DNA from: Spirochaetales bacterium
GTDB lineage: Bacteria; Spirochaetota; Spirochaetia; SZUA-6; JAFGRV01
Reading direction: 5' to 3'
Assembly (NCBI GenBank): GCA_016930085.1
Contig: JAFGHO010000110.1
Location: 1-33,295 of the forward strand
DNA length: 33,295 nt
Shown here: in pieces, positions 1-7,298 of the stretch
How positions within the stretch are numbered: position 1 is the first letter of the stretch
Layout of the letters: each line of letters opens with the position of its first letter
Translations under genes and position numbers: made by a program
The notes under the pieces: model-generated
The model's input: the letters and a program-made list of their open reading frames with translations, nothing else
Told to the model about the DNA's origin: nothing
The model's database searches: none

Positions 1-36
1 CACTTAAAAGTATACGAACACTTAAAAGTATATGAA
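1..36. repeat. Two 18-bp direct repeats at window edge
   Basis: Two head-to-tail 18-bp units, at 1-18 and 19-36, differ at one position (tatacgaa versus tatatgaa). Each contains ACTTAAAAGT, whose ends ACTT and AAGT are reverse complements. Short, spaced, partly dyadic units like this suggest a protein-binding site or operator. The array may continue to the left of the window, so its copy number and target gene cannot be judged. Confidence 0.6.
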
Positions 37-78
37 TATAATCTGAAAATACAATAGAATTTCTCTTTTTCGTTTTAT

Positions 79-100
79 GTCGGCTTTCTGTGAAGCCGAC
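79..100. other. Perfect 8-bp stem hairpin
   Basis: GTCGGCTT (79-86) pairs with AAGCCGAC (93-100) around a 6-nt loop, and the stem can extend by a T-G and an A-T pair. No clean T-run follows on either strand, so it is not a textbook intrinsic terminator. It could end transcription arriving from the left of the window or be a structured leader. Confidence 0.5.
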
Positions 101-206
101 GTGTTCCGCATTTTACAGGTTGACGCCGTGAAATCACAGATGACCGATACATACAAGAATAGAAAAGGCCGGATTATCGGTTGTTTTTGAAAACAATTCC
201 CATTTA

Positions 207-235
207 TTGACTATGTGATAGAATTTTGCTACATT
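207..235 (+). promoter_or_regulatory. Predicted sigma-70-type promoter of the CheY-like gene
   Basis: TTGACT (207-212), a 17-bp spacer and TACATT (230-235) match the housekeeping consensus closely. The expected transcription start, near 242, is about 2 nt before the ATG at 244. The transcript would be essentially leaderless. Confidence 0.6.
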
Positions 236-243
236 AAAGTCAG

Positions 244-642
244 ATGAATGATACCTTGACGGGGAAACGGGAACATTCGATAAAAATACTGATTGTCGAT
301 GACTCGGAAGCGACGAGGGCGTCGCTGAAATTCTCACTTTCCATGAAGAAATTCAATGTCACCGGTGCCGCTGATGTCGATGAGGCGATTAATATACTTA
401 ACCGTGACAGGGGAATAAAACTCGTTATCACCGATATGAACATGCCGGGAATGTCCGGCCTGGATCTATTATCGTTTATCCGGGGAAAACCGGAAATGAA
501 GACACTTCCCGTCATCGTTCTCACCACAGCGGAAGACAAGGGAAGGGAAGCCCTGGCCAGAGGGGCGAGTGCTTTTATCATGAAATCGAGCAAGGCCTCG
601 GAAGAAATATACAGCTTCATTACGAGGTATCTCCTTCCGTAA
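244..642 (+). CDS. Single-domain response regulator (CheY-like receiver)
   Basis: A 132-residue stand-alone receiver domain with no output domain, as in CheY. It is expected to be phosphorylated by a histidine kinase and to act through protein-protein contact in the cytoplasm. The acidic pair D19-D20, phosphoacceptor D64 (in VITDMNMPGMSG), T94 and K114 are all present at normal spacing, so it should be active. The first 12 residues are a short non-conserved lead. A strong promoter ends only about 8 bp before the ATG and there is no clear Shine-Dalgarno, suggesting a leaderless mRNA. It converges on the cheR/cheB genes, with 26 bp between its stop and the cheR stop. That supports a chemotaxis or similar signalling role, but no histidine kinase is present to confirm the partner. 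Confidence 0.9.
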   Translation: MNDTLTGKREHSIKILIVDDSEATRASLKFSLSMKKFNVTGAADVDEAINILNRDRGIKLVITDMNMPGMSGLDLLSFIRGKPEMKTLPVIVLTTAEDKGREALARGASAFIMKSSKASEEIYSFITRYLLP

Positions 643-668
643 CGCCGTCCCCCGTTGAGGGACTACCG

Positions 669-2093
669 TCATTTCACGTTCGTTATCGCGTCCATTATAT
701 GCTGTCTTTTTCCTTTGCCGAGCGGGAAAAGGCGGGTCTTGAAGGTGTATTTATTTTCGGCAAGCAGCGATCGCGCCTTGTCCATGCAATGTTCGTACTC
801 CTTGACGTCGCCCATTTTTTTATAGTAGATCCCCGAATAATACCAGGCAAGGATCGAGGTGTTGTTGATATAAATCGAAGTTTTCAATTCGAATTCCGCA
901 TTTTCCAGCATATCCAGTTCGAGATAGATGTACCCCAGCATGATGTGGGCATCCAGCTGATAGGGATTGAGACTGATGGATTTTCTGCACGTGTTCGCCG
1001 CATCGATATACCGCCTTGTATCGATGAGGTATTCGGCCTTGATAACATGAAAATTTTCGTCCGTGCGGATGCTGCTTTTTTCAAGGCAATCCAGAAGTTC
1101 GATACAATTATCGATATTCTGTTCGTCGAAATTTTTTATCAGCAGATACAGGATTTCTTCGTAGGATTTTCTGTCGAGGTTCTTAATATCATTCCGTAAT
1201 TCCGGTTTTTTTTTTAAAAGGTCCGCCGGTATATACAGCTTTTTACCCTTTTCCTCAGGCATCGATTCGTCTTTTTGGTAGGCAAAAGAATCCTGCCACC
1301 ATGAGAGCTTGTAGTTGTGATCGAGAAGGTTGAGGGTTTCAGAATAACCGAGAAAGAGAAATCCCCTGTTCCGCAGTATCGTGTAAAAATTCGAAATAAG
1401 CCGCTGGGTCGATTCCTGGTTAAAATAGATGATGACGTTCTCGCAGAGGATGACATCGACATTCTCGAGGTCGCTCAATTCAAAGGGTTCACGAATCAGG
1501 TTGCACTGCCTGAACTCGATCATGTTTTTTATTACCGGTTTTAACTGATACGCCGTTTCCGGCTTGTTTTTATCGATAATGAAAAATCTGTCAACGTACC
1601 ATTGTTCGATATTTCTCAGTTTGTATTTCGTATAGATTCCATTTCTGGCGTAATCGAGGACATCGGCATTGATATCGGTGCCGATAATTCTTATGTTCCA
1701 TTTCTCGGAACGGGGAATCTGATCGTGGAGAATCATGGCGATCGTATACGGTTCCTCACCCGTGGCACAGCCGGCTGAAAGAATGACGAGTTCCCTGTTC
1801 GATTCCCTTTTTTCGTTTATCAAATCGGGAAATATCTGATATTTCAGGCGGTCGAAATGGGATTTGTTTCTGTAGAAACTCGTCTCCTGGATCGTGAATT
1901 GAGAGGCGAGTAAAATGAGTTCGTTGTAGTTGTTCTGCAGGTATGAAAGATAGGAAACGGGTGTGGTGTTCGTTTTAATGAATCTGCTTTGAAGAACGAT
2001 CTCCAGATCGAAGATCCTTTCTCTGCTCAAAACGATACCTGTTTTGTTTTTGATAATCTCCTGGATCTCCGTTAAAATTACTTCGTTAATCAT
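669..2093 (-). CDS. cheR: CheR-type chemoreceptor methyltransferase with C-terminal TPR-like region
   Basis: CheR uses S-adenosylmethionine to methylate glutamates on chemoreceptors during adaptation. Residues 1-70 form the small helical CheR_N domain. The catalytic domain follows, with ETSFYR near 70, the SAM-binding loop SAGCATGEEPY at 106-116, and ENVIIYF at 218-224 (family form NVLIYF). The protein has 474 residues against about 280-290 for enteric CheR. The extra part, from about residue 310, contains helical repeats resembling TPRs, such as NPYQLDAHIMLGYIYLEL. TPR-extended CheR proteins are known and use the repeats for interaction. Its ATG lies inside the end of cheB (8-bp overlap), so the two are co-translated. 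The partner is expected to be a methyl-accepting receptor; none is encoded here. Confidence 0.93.
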   Translation of the reverse strand: MINEVILTEIQEIIKNKTGIVLSRERIFDLEIVLQSRFIKTNTTPVSYLSYLQNNYNELILLASQFTIQETSFYRNKSHFDRLKYQIFPDLINEKRESNRELVILSAGCATGEEPYTIAMILHDQIPRSEKWNIRIIGTDINADVLDYARNGIYTKYKLRNIEQWYVDRFFIIDKNKPETAYQLKPVIKNMIEFRQCNLIREPFELSDLENVDVILCENVIIYFNQESTQRLISNFYTILRNRGFLFLGYSETLNLLDHNYKLSWWQDSFAYQKDESMPEEKGKKLYIPADLLKKKPELRNDIKNLDRKSYEEILYLLIKNFDEQNIDNCIELLDCLEKSSIRTDENFHVIKAEYLIDTRRYIDAANTCRKSISLNPYQLDAHIMLGYIYLELDMLENAEFELKTSIYINNTSILAWYYSGIYYKKMGDVKEYEHCMDKARSLLAENKYTFKTRLFPLGKGKRQHIMDAITNVK

Positions 2094-3225
2094 TATACTC
2101 TCGCTTCAGGGAATACTCGGCCAGAAATTCGGTTATTTCGGAAACGGAAAGAATTGTATCGACCTGTCCGGAATCGATCGCGGCTTTCGGCATCCCAAAG
2201 AGGATGCAGCTTTCCTCGTTCTGGGCGATGATGAGTCCATTGTTCTGTTTTACAGCGGCGAGGCCTTTTACCCCGTCGTCTCCCATGCCGGTGAGGATAA
2301 CCGCGACCGCCCGCTGTTTGAATGCCTCCGCCAAAGATTCGAACATGATATTTGCCGATGGTCTTATTCCCAATATCGGAGGACGGTCGATATAAATAAA
2401 TCGATTATCCTTGAAACCGAGGTGAAATTCACCCGGAGCGATATAGATACGATGCGGTTTTACGGGTTCTCCGTTTTTCACGATGCCGACCGGAATGGGC
2501 GAATATATTTGCAGCCAGTCGCTGAAGCCCTGTAGAAATCCTTCCGCCATATGCTGGACGATCACGATAGCCGCCTGTATTTTCCGGCAATGAGTATTCT
2601 CGACGAACATCCTTATCGTCTGCGGACCGCCCGTACTCGCGGCGATACCGATGACGGGGAATTCGGTGTCCTCGACGCCCCGGTTTTCTTCCCGGTCTAT
2701 CTGTTCTCCTTTGACAAGGAGTTCCTCGTGCTTTTTCTTGAGCCGTTCTCCGACCGTTTTCAATGCTTCCGATTTGTCGGTCAAGGCGGTTATCGTTGAG
2801 TTTTTTATCCTTCGCATGACCCTGAAATCCGCGAAGGTTTTGATCGTACGGATGAGTTTTTGGCGGATTTGTTGTTTCAGGGATTCGGGATCGGTCGAAA
2901 AAGGCTTTTCGATGATGTCAACGGCACCCATTTCAATCGATTTGAAACTCAGATCGACGATTTCCGCGCTCGCGGAAGAAAAAACGATAATGGGAGTGGG
3001 CTTTTCATTCATAATCTCGGCGATCGCCTGCAGGCCGTCGATGCCCGGCATATTGATGTCCATGATGATCACGTCGGGTGAAAGCTTTTTTGTGTAATCC
3101 ACTCCCTCCCGGCCGTTGTATGCCTGGCCGACGATCTCGATTCCGTCATATTCCTTGATTATTTTTTCGAGAACAAGATGTACGACACTCGAATCGTCAA
3201 CGACAAGAAGTCTTATCGTTTTCAT
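2086..3225 (-). CDS. cheB: CheB-type protein-glutamate methylesterase
   Basis: CheB removes methyl groups from chemoreceptors and deamidates their glutamines when its receiver domain is phosphorylated. Residues 1-120 are the receiver (D10-D11, phosphoacceptor D56, K107). Residues about 125-185 are a charged linker. The methylesterase domain then carries the triad: S197 in GIAASTGGP, H225 in VIVQHM, and the aspartate of TGMGDDG (D316/D317). The 379-residue length is typical once the linker is counted. I chose the ATG at 3225, which gives the usual MKTIRLLVVDDS beginning; a longer frame from TTG at 3261 adds 12 unconserved residues. It overlaps cheR, and a promoter at 3292-3320 probably drives both genes. 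Confidence 0.93.
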   Translation of the reverse strand: MKTIRLLVVDDSSVVHLVLEKIIKEYDGIEIVGQAYNGREGVDYTKKLSPDVIIMDINMPGIDGLQAIAEIMNEKPTPIIVFSSASAEIVDLSFKSIEMGAVDIIEKPFSTDPESLKQQIRQKLIRTIKTFADFRVMRRIKNSTITALTDKSEALKTVGERLKKKHEELLVKGEQIDREENRGVEDTEFPVIGIAASTGGPQTIRMFVENTHCRKIQAAIVIVQHMAEGFLQGFSDWLQIYSPIPVGIVKNGEPVKPHRIYIAPGEFHLGFKDNRFIYIDRPPILGIRPSANIMFESLAEAFKQRAVAVILTGMGDDGVKGLAAVKQNNGLIIAQNEESCILFGMPKAAIDSGQVDTILSVSEITEFLAEYSLKREYND

Positions 3226-3291
3226 GATACCGCTGATTCCATAATGCTTCTTCCTTACCAATAAAAAACGCTTGAAAGCCGATACTTACTA

Positions 3292-3320
3292 AAGATAATA
3301 AAACCCTTTGATGAATGCAA
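3292..3320 (-). promoter_or_regulatory. Predicted promoter of cheB-cheR
   Basis: Reading the minus strand, TTGCAT (3320-3315), a 17-bp spacer and TATCTT (3297-3292) form a reasonable sigma-70-type promoter. The predicted start near 3285 leaves a leader of about 60 nt before the cheB ATG at 3225. Confidence 0.5.
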
Positions 3321-3374
3321 ATCTTTTTTTGGAAGAAAGCGACTCCGGTCAACGTAAAAGCGCTATGGCACTTC

Positions 3375-4586
3375 TCAGAAGAAATCGGCTTCTTCGAAGA
3401 AATCGGCTTCTTCGAAGAAATCGGCTTCTTCAATGACAAACTCGTTATCGCTTCCGGTGAGGAAGCGGTTCAGGAAGGGGGAATAGGTGCGGACGGTGAC
3501 GTTTTTCCCGGCGGGATCAAAGGAAAGAATACGCAGATACCCGTTTCCGCCCCGTTCCAGAATCTGGTAGTTTGCAAGCATCTGATACACCTTGTTGCCG
3601 CCCGGCGACCGGTCGATCCGGAATCCCGTGCCGCCTTTGATTATATGGCCGCAAAAGACAAAGGCGATATTGTCGTGATTCCCGATGCATTTATCCCAGA
3701 TTTCCTGCCCGTTATTGACACTGTCCGGTCCCTTGTTGATGCCATATGAGGCGGGGGTCCACTTGTGGTGCCGCTTTGATCCGTGCAATGTATTGTCATA
3801 GTAAAGATATGAGTGGGTGAGGATGATCACCTTACGGTTGTAGTAGTATGATATGGTCCTGTTTGCCCACCGGAGTACCTCATCGCGCGGTCCGAACTCG
3901 ATAGCGACAACGAGCCAGTCGATTCCTCCGGCGTGAAAGAGGTAACAACTGTTTTCGAGTTTGTCCGGTTCGTAGACACTCCCGAATGAGGGAAGACTCA
4001 CGAAGTCCCGTACGGGGAAGTACCGGTTAAAGCGTGTCGAATCGCGTATGTTGCAAAGCAGTCCTTGAGATCCGATATCGTGATTGCCGATTGTCAGGGC
4101 ATAGGGAACAATACCGTCCAGTATCGCCATGCACGACCGGGCCGCTTCCCATTCACTCTCTCTGTTGTGCTGAACAATATCGCCTTCATGAAGAACAAAG
4201 GCGATATTAAGGGCGTCTTTGTTCTGTGCTATCCAGGCGGTTTGCGCCCTGAATATATGAGGATAATAGGCCGAGTAATATTGAGTGTCCGGAAGGATAA
4301 TGAGGGAGAATGGCCCGTTTCCGGTCGAATGGCCCGACTGATTTCCGTGTTCAGACGATTCTATTTCCGGGTCCCAGGGAGAATGGGAATCGGCATTTCC
4401 CGGCGGGAGAACGTTTGTCTGCATCGCTGTTAGGGATGAGTTTCCGCGGGCCTGTTCGGATTGCAAGGAGTATGAAACCGGATGTGAATCACGCTCCAAA
4501 TACGGGTAATAGACGATAAAATCACATCCCGTCACAAAACCGATACACAAGACCAGTATCCGGAGAATAACGGCTTTTCGAAGCAT
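3375..4586 (-). CDS. Lipoprotein metallophosphoesterase (calcineurin-like)
   Basis: A 403-residue calcineurin-fold phosphohydrolase predicted to be a surface or periplasmic lipoprotein. The N-terminus has a basic start, a hydrophobic stretch and a lipobox ending FVTGC (C21). Residues about 25-90 are a low-complexity linker. The metal-site motifs follow in order: LPDTQ (D100), HEGDIV (D136), GNHDIG (157-162), a later HSYLYY histidine, and CGHIIKGG. The substrate is unknown. The start is firm: GGGAGGG sits about 6 nt before the ATG. The last 18 residues are three exact copies of EEADFF, encoded by three identical 18-bp units running into the stop. The tail looks like recent repeat expansion rather than part of the fold. 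Confidence 0.85.
   Translation of the reverse strand: MLRKAVILRILVLCIGFVTGCDFIVYYPYLERDSHPVSYSLQSEQARGNSSLTAMQTNVLPPGNADSHSPWDPEIESSEHGNQSGHSTGNGPFSLIILPDTQYYSAYYPHIFRAQTAWIAQNKDALNIAFVLHEGDIVQHNRESEWEAARSCMAILDGIVPYALTIGNHDIGSQGLLCNIRDSTRFNRYFPVRDFVSLPSFGSVYEPDKLENSCYLFHAGGIDWLVVAIEFGPRDEVLRWANRTISYYYNRKVIILTHSYLYYDNTLHGSKRHHKWTPASYGINKGPDSVNNGQEIWDKCIGNHDNIAFVFCGHIIKGGTGFRIDRSPGGNKVYQMLANYQILERGGNGYLRILSFDPAGKNVTVRTYSPFLNRFLTGSDNEFVIEEADFFEEADFFEEADFF
3378..3431. repeat. Three exact 18-bp tandem repeats at the gene 3' end
   Basis: Three identical copies of GAAGAAATCGGCTTCTTC lie at 3378-3395, 3396-3413 and 3414-3431, ending 3 bp from the stop of the phosphoesterase gene. On the coding (minus) strand each unit encodes EEADFF. 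The ends of each unit (GAAGAA and TTCTTC) are reverse complements, so each unit can fold into a small hairpin and each junction is the palindrome TTCTTCGAAGAA. The absence of any mismatch implies recent amplification or active homogenisation. Confidence 0.95.
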
Positions 4587-4646
4587 ATATTCCCTCCCTC
4601 ACGGCTCGGCCTTCACCTCTCCCGGTTCGGGCTCCTCAAAATGCAA

Positions 4647-4691
4647 CCGCCACGGTCTATGCAGCCGCTGCGGTCGATGAGGCCGTGGCGG
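4647..4691 (-). other. Stem-loop in the long leader of the phosphoesterase gene
   Basis: CCGCCACGG (4647-4655) and CCGTGGCGG (4683-4691) form a perfect 9-bp GC-rich stem around a 27-nt loop, which itself contains GCAGCCGCTGC. It lies in the 253-bp gap between the ThuA-like gene and the phosphoesterase start. No T-run follows on the minus strand. It could be a leader structure or a processing site; I do not recognise a riboswitch class. Confidence 0.5.
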
Positions 4692-4839
4692 TAATCACCG
4701 GGTGCGGCAGGCGGATGTCCCGCTCCGCCCTTCCACTCATACTTATTGTGATGTGAAGGTTTCTGTGATACCGAATATTGCCCCGATTAATAATATATCA
4801 CTTTTTTTCCGATTTTCTTGAATTTTCGATCGCAGGATA

Positions 4840-5457
4840 TCAGAGGATGCAAGCGGTCCAGCGCGCCGTTCTCCGGATAAGCGCCTTGTAGGCGTGATCG
4901 GTAAAAATTTCCTCTTCATGGCCTGGTGCGAGGTAGGCCACCCTCCCTTTTCCGAACTGTCTGACCCATCCGGCCGGATAAGGGGCAGTTTCGAGAATAA
5001 CGGTAAGCACGGCCAAAGGGCTGAAGATGAATCGGTAGGGCTCTTCGAACAGCCTGAAGGGAAGAAGACCGTCGGTGACGGGATGGGGAATCGGTCCGTA
5101 TGTATAGGTGAGAAGGGTTCGGGGCGGATGCGTGACAAACCGGGCACCGATGAGTTGTGCGAATTCCGGCCTCCCCTGGAATGAAATTCCGTTATGAATG
5201 ACGAGTATTCCGCCGCCGGATGAGACATGGGACATAAGTCCCCCCATCCGGTCATCGGGGAGGGAGCGTTCCCAGTCATCGGCGTAGGAAATTATTAGAT
5301 CGAATTCACCGAGGGATGGAGAAGACAGTATCGAGCGGTCTTCCTTTGTAACGACGGAAAAATCAACGGATAAAATACCGGTCAGGCGCCGGTCGACTCC
5401 GGCGAACGGATGATAGGCTGCATTCGAATAATTACCGAGTATCAGTGCCTTTTTCAT
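4840..5457 (-). CDS. ThuA-like domain protein
   Basis: A 205-residue cytoplasmic protein with the layout of the ThuA (trehalose-utilisation, class I glutamine amidotransferase-like) fold. The start MKKALILGNYSNAAYHPF and the middle strand DLIISYADDW precede a glycine-rich turn GGGILVIHNG near residues 95-105. HPVTDGL follows, then FGKGRVAYLAPGHEEE near the C-terminus, a typical ThuA ending where HP and PGHE histidines line the pocket. The enzymatic role of the family is poorly defined; members often sit with sugar or oxidoreductase genes, which is not the case here. The ATG overlaps the stop of the upstream pseudouridine synthase gene (ATGA), so translation is coupled. No signal peptide is visible. 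Confidence 0.75.
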   Translation of the reverse strand: MKKALILGNYSNAAYHPFAGVDRRLTGILSVDFSVVTKEDRSILSSPSLGEFDLIISYADDWERSLPDDRMGGLMSHVSSGGGILVIHNGISFQGRPEFAQLIGARFVTHPPRTLLTYTYGPIPHPVTDGLLPFRLFEEPYRFIFSPLAVLTVILETAPYPAGWVRQFGKGRVAYLAPGHEEEIFTDHAYKALIRRTARWTACIL

Positions 5458-6458
5458 TGACAGGATCCTTTCTTCATGCAGTTTTGACAGATGGTTCCGA
5501 CAAGCCCCGCGGCTGATGCGAGGGGGGATGTTCCGAAAATCAGCGTGAGTCGCGCGGCCGTCTGCCCGGGGAGGGAAGCGGTGAAAAGGCGGCCGCCGAA
5601 AAGCGGGTGTTCGGGAAAAAAGGACAGGCCGGCTGCATGAAGGATATAGCGGCCGGTCCGTTCCCTGCTTCCGTATTTCCTGTCACAGAAGAGGGGGTGG
5701 CCGTGTATGGCCGCCTGCGACCTGATCTGGTGCGTTACTCCCGTTAGCAGCACACAAACGGCAAGAGTTTTTTCTCCGGCCGCTTTGACGGGGATGATCC
5801 TCGTTACCGCCTTTTTCCCGCGGTCGTGAATACCCGCTTTTGTCGTCATATTCCGGCTGTCCCTGGCCAGGATATCTTCCCAGTATATTTCATTTTCAAT
5901 AATACCTTCAAAACAACCGATGTACACTTTTATGATACGCCCGTTATGAAAGGCTTCGGAGAGGGATCTCGCGCCCCGAATCGATTTTGAAAAGAGGATG
6001 ACACCCGATGTGTTTCTGTCAAGGCGATGGGCGGGGCCGGGTGTAAATGAGAGGGAGGTATCGGTTTCCGAAGCGAAATAAGCGCTCACCCGTTGTTCGA
6101 GTGAATCCGGGCCATGGACGAGAAGCCCGGGGGGTTTATTGATCACAAGGATATGATTGTCTTCGAAAAGGATGAGCGGCCGTAATTCCTCTTTTAGCCG
6201 CTCACCGGTGTTTTCGGATATACACTTACGAGGTTTTTCGTCCCGGTATTTATCGGCAAGGGATTGGTCGAGTGTGAGGATATCACCCTTTGCGGCGATT
6301 TTTCCCGGCTTTGTCTTATGATGATTAAGCGTGATCGAACCCTTTCGTATGAGGCGATAAATCATGCTCAGTGGGAAGGACGGAAACATTTTCCTGACGA
6401 TTCTGTCGACACGCCGGCCTTCATCATTGTCTGTAATAGGGAAATCATTTTGACTCAT
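5454..6458 (-). CDS. RluA-family pseudouridine synthase
   Basis: A 334-residue RluC/RluD-type enzyme that isomerises uridine to pseudouridine in rRNA or tRNA. An S4 RNA-binding domain occupies about residues 14-65 (VDRIVRKMFP through KGDILTL). The catalytic domain begins near residue 95 (LILFEDNHILVINKPPGLLVH) and contains AHRLDRNTSG with catalytic D147. The motif GVTHQIRSQAAIHGHPL is also intact. Which uridine it targets cannot be told from sequence. Odd feature: the last 12 residues, CQNCMKKGSCQ and its lead, are cysteine-rich and not part of the usual fold. The gene overlaps the ThuA-like gene downstream. A TATAAT on the minus strand (6480-6475) about 17 nt before the ATG may be its -10 box, with a poor -35. 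Confidence 0.92.
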   Translation of the reverse strand: MSQNDFPITDNDEGRRVDRIVRKMFPSFPLSMIYRLIRKGSITLNHHKTKPGKIAAKGDILTLDQSLADKYRDEKPRKCISENTGERLKEELRPLILFEDNHILVINKPPGLLVHGPDSLEQRVSAYFASETDTSLSFTPGPAHRLDRNTSGVILFSKSIRGARSLSEAFHNGRIIKVYIGCFEGIIENEIYWEDILARDSRNMTTKAGIHDRGKKAVTRIIPVKAAGEKTLAVCVLLTGVTHQIRSQAAIHGHPLFCDRKYGSRERTGRYILHAAGLSFFPEHPLFGGRLFTASLPGQTAARLTLIFGTSPLASAAGLVGTICQNCMKKGSCQ

Positions 6459-6777
6459 TCGATTATCAGGTAAAATTATATTTTTTAACCCCGGCCTGAT
6501 ATCTATTGTTTGACAGTCACTATCCCCGGTCGACGGTACAACTCACATGCTGCTCCCGTACAGCCCGCGTCACTATATTGAATCACACCGGTAACGGACA
6601 CACCACTCTATCAGAAAACACGAAACATGTAAAGCTGCCGGGTGGTAAGCCGGGATGAGAAAATGAGCGAAAGACCCCATTTTTATATCATATGTATGCT
6701 TTAAAAGTCTTTACAGAGGACACAATAACAGGGTATGCTTGTCAAAAAAAAAGTGACGGTATACCGGGAGTAGAAAC
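6459..6777. other. Divergent intergenic region, no gene seen
   Basis: This 319-bp gap separates the leftward pseudouridine synthase gene from the rightward PAP2/rnf operon. I see no credible ORF. It holds a TATAAT for the leftward gene (6475-6480, minus strand), a moderate promoter for the rightward operon (6710-6739), and a short CCGG-based inverted repeat around 6636-6655 that I could not assign to a known RNA class. Confidence 0.6.
6710..6739 (+). promoter_or_regulatory. Predicted promoter of the PAP2-rnf operon
   Basis: TTTACA (6710-6715), an 18-bp spacer and TATGCT (6734-6739) give a moderate sigma-70-type match. The predicted leader of about 30 nt contains the GGGAG Shine-Dalgarno before the GTG start at 6778. 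Confidence 0.45.
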
Positions 6778-7242
6778 GTGGATATATTATTTTCCTTTTT
6801 TAAGGATCCGATATTTCGAGCGGCATTTTTCAGCTGGTTTATTTCACAGGCAATCAAATCCATTATCGAGATTGTTCGCAACCGCCCGCACTCGGCAAAA
6901 GAGATACTGATGAGTCTGTTCTGGACCACCGGCGGTATGCCCTCGAGTCATTCCGCAGTGGTGAGTGCCCTCGCGACCGCGATCGGGTTTGAAGTGGGCG
7001 CCACATCTCCTATTTTTATCGTGGCCGTATTCTACGCGTTTATCACGGTGCGGGATGCTCTCGGCGTGAGAAGGGCGGCTGGATCCCAGGCCAAGGCGAT
7101 CAACCAGATCATATCAAAATTGGAATCACACAATTCGATGAAAATTAAGCCGGTCAAGGAAATTCACGGACACAGGATTTCGGAAGTTATGATGGGGATT
7201 CTACTCGGATTTTTTATCGCCGTCGCTTTTTGCACCCTGTAA
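6778..7242 (+). CDS. Divergent PAP2-family membrane protein (YuiD/DUF212-like)
   Basis: A 154-residue membrane protein matching the divergent PAP2 (DUF212, B. subtilis YuiD) family in length and motifs. The motif GGMPSSHSAVVSALATA at about residues 52-68 is the PSSHS signature of PAP2-type phosphatases, followed by a conserved VRDALGVRRAAG segment. Three to four hydrophobic helices are visible (about 14-30, 60-75, 80-97, 138-153). It may act on a lipid phosphate, but the family has no firmly known substrate. The start is GTG with GGGAG spaced 7 nt away. It stands 56 bp ahead of the 531-residue membrane protein, probably as first gene of the rnf operon. Confidence 0.85.
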   Translation: MDILFSFFKDPIFRAAFFSWFISQAIKSIIEIVRNRPHSAKEILMSLFWTTGGMPSSHSAVVSALATAIGFEVGATSPIFIVAVFYAFITVRDALGVRRAAGSQAKAINQIISKLESHNSMKIKPVKEIHGHRISEVMMGILLGFFIAVAFCTL

Positions 7243-7298
7243 CGGAAGACCTGATTTTTCTGTGAAACGACGAATATCGGTGGACGAGGAAATGTGTC

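Noticed and set aside
643-668. Bidirectional terminator between the CheY-like gene and cheR
   Set aside because: Only a 5-bp GTCCC/GGGAC stem without T-runs on either side; too weak to call.
3226-3261. Longer cheB start at TTG 3261
   Set aside because: It adds 12 residues before the usual MKTIRLLVVDDS start without conservation.
3378-3431. CRISPR array
   Set aside because: The 18-bp units are directly adjacent with no spacers and lie inside a coding frame.
4743-5279. 178-codon minus-strand frame overlapping the ThuA-like gene
   Set aside because: It lies within the ThuA-like gene in another frame, is Ser/Pro-rich, and has no recognisable domain.
6631-6700. Riboswitch or small RNA upstream of the PAP2 gene
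   Set aside because: A short CCGG-type dyad is visible but no known class signature or terminator pair could be drawn.
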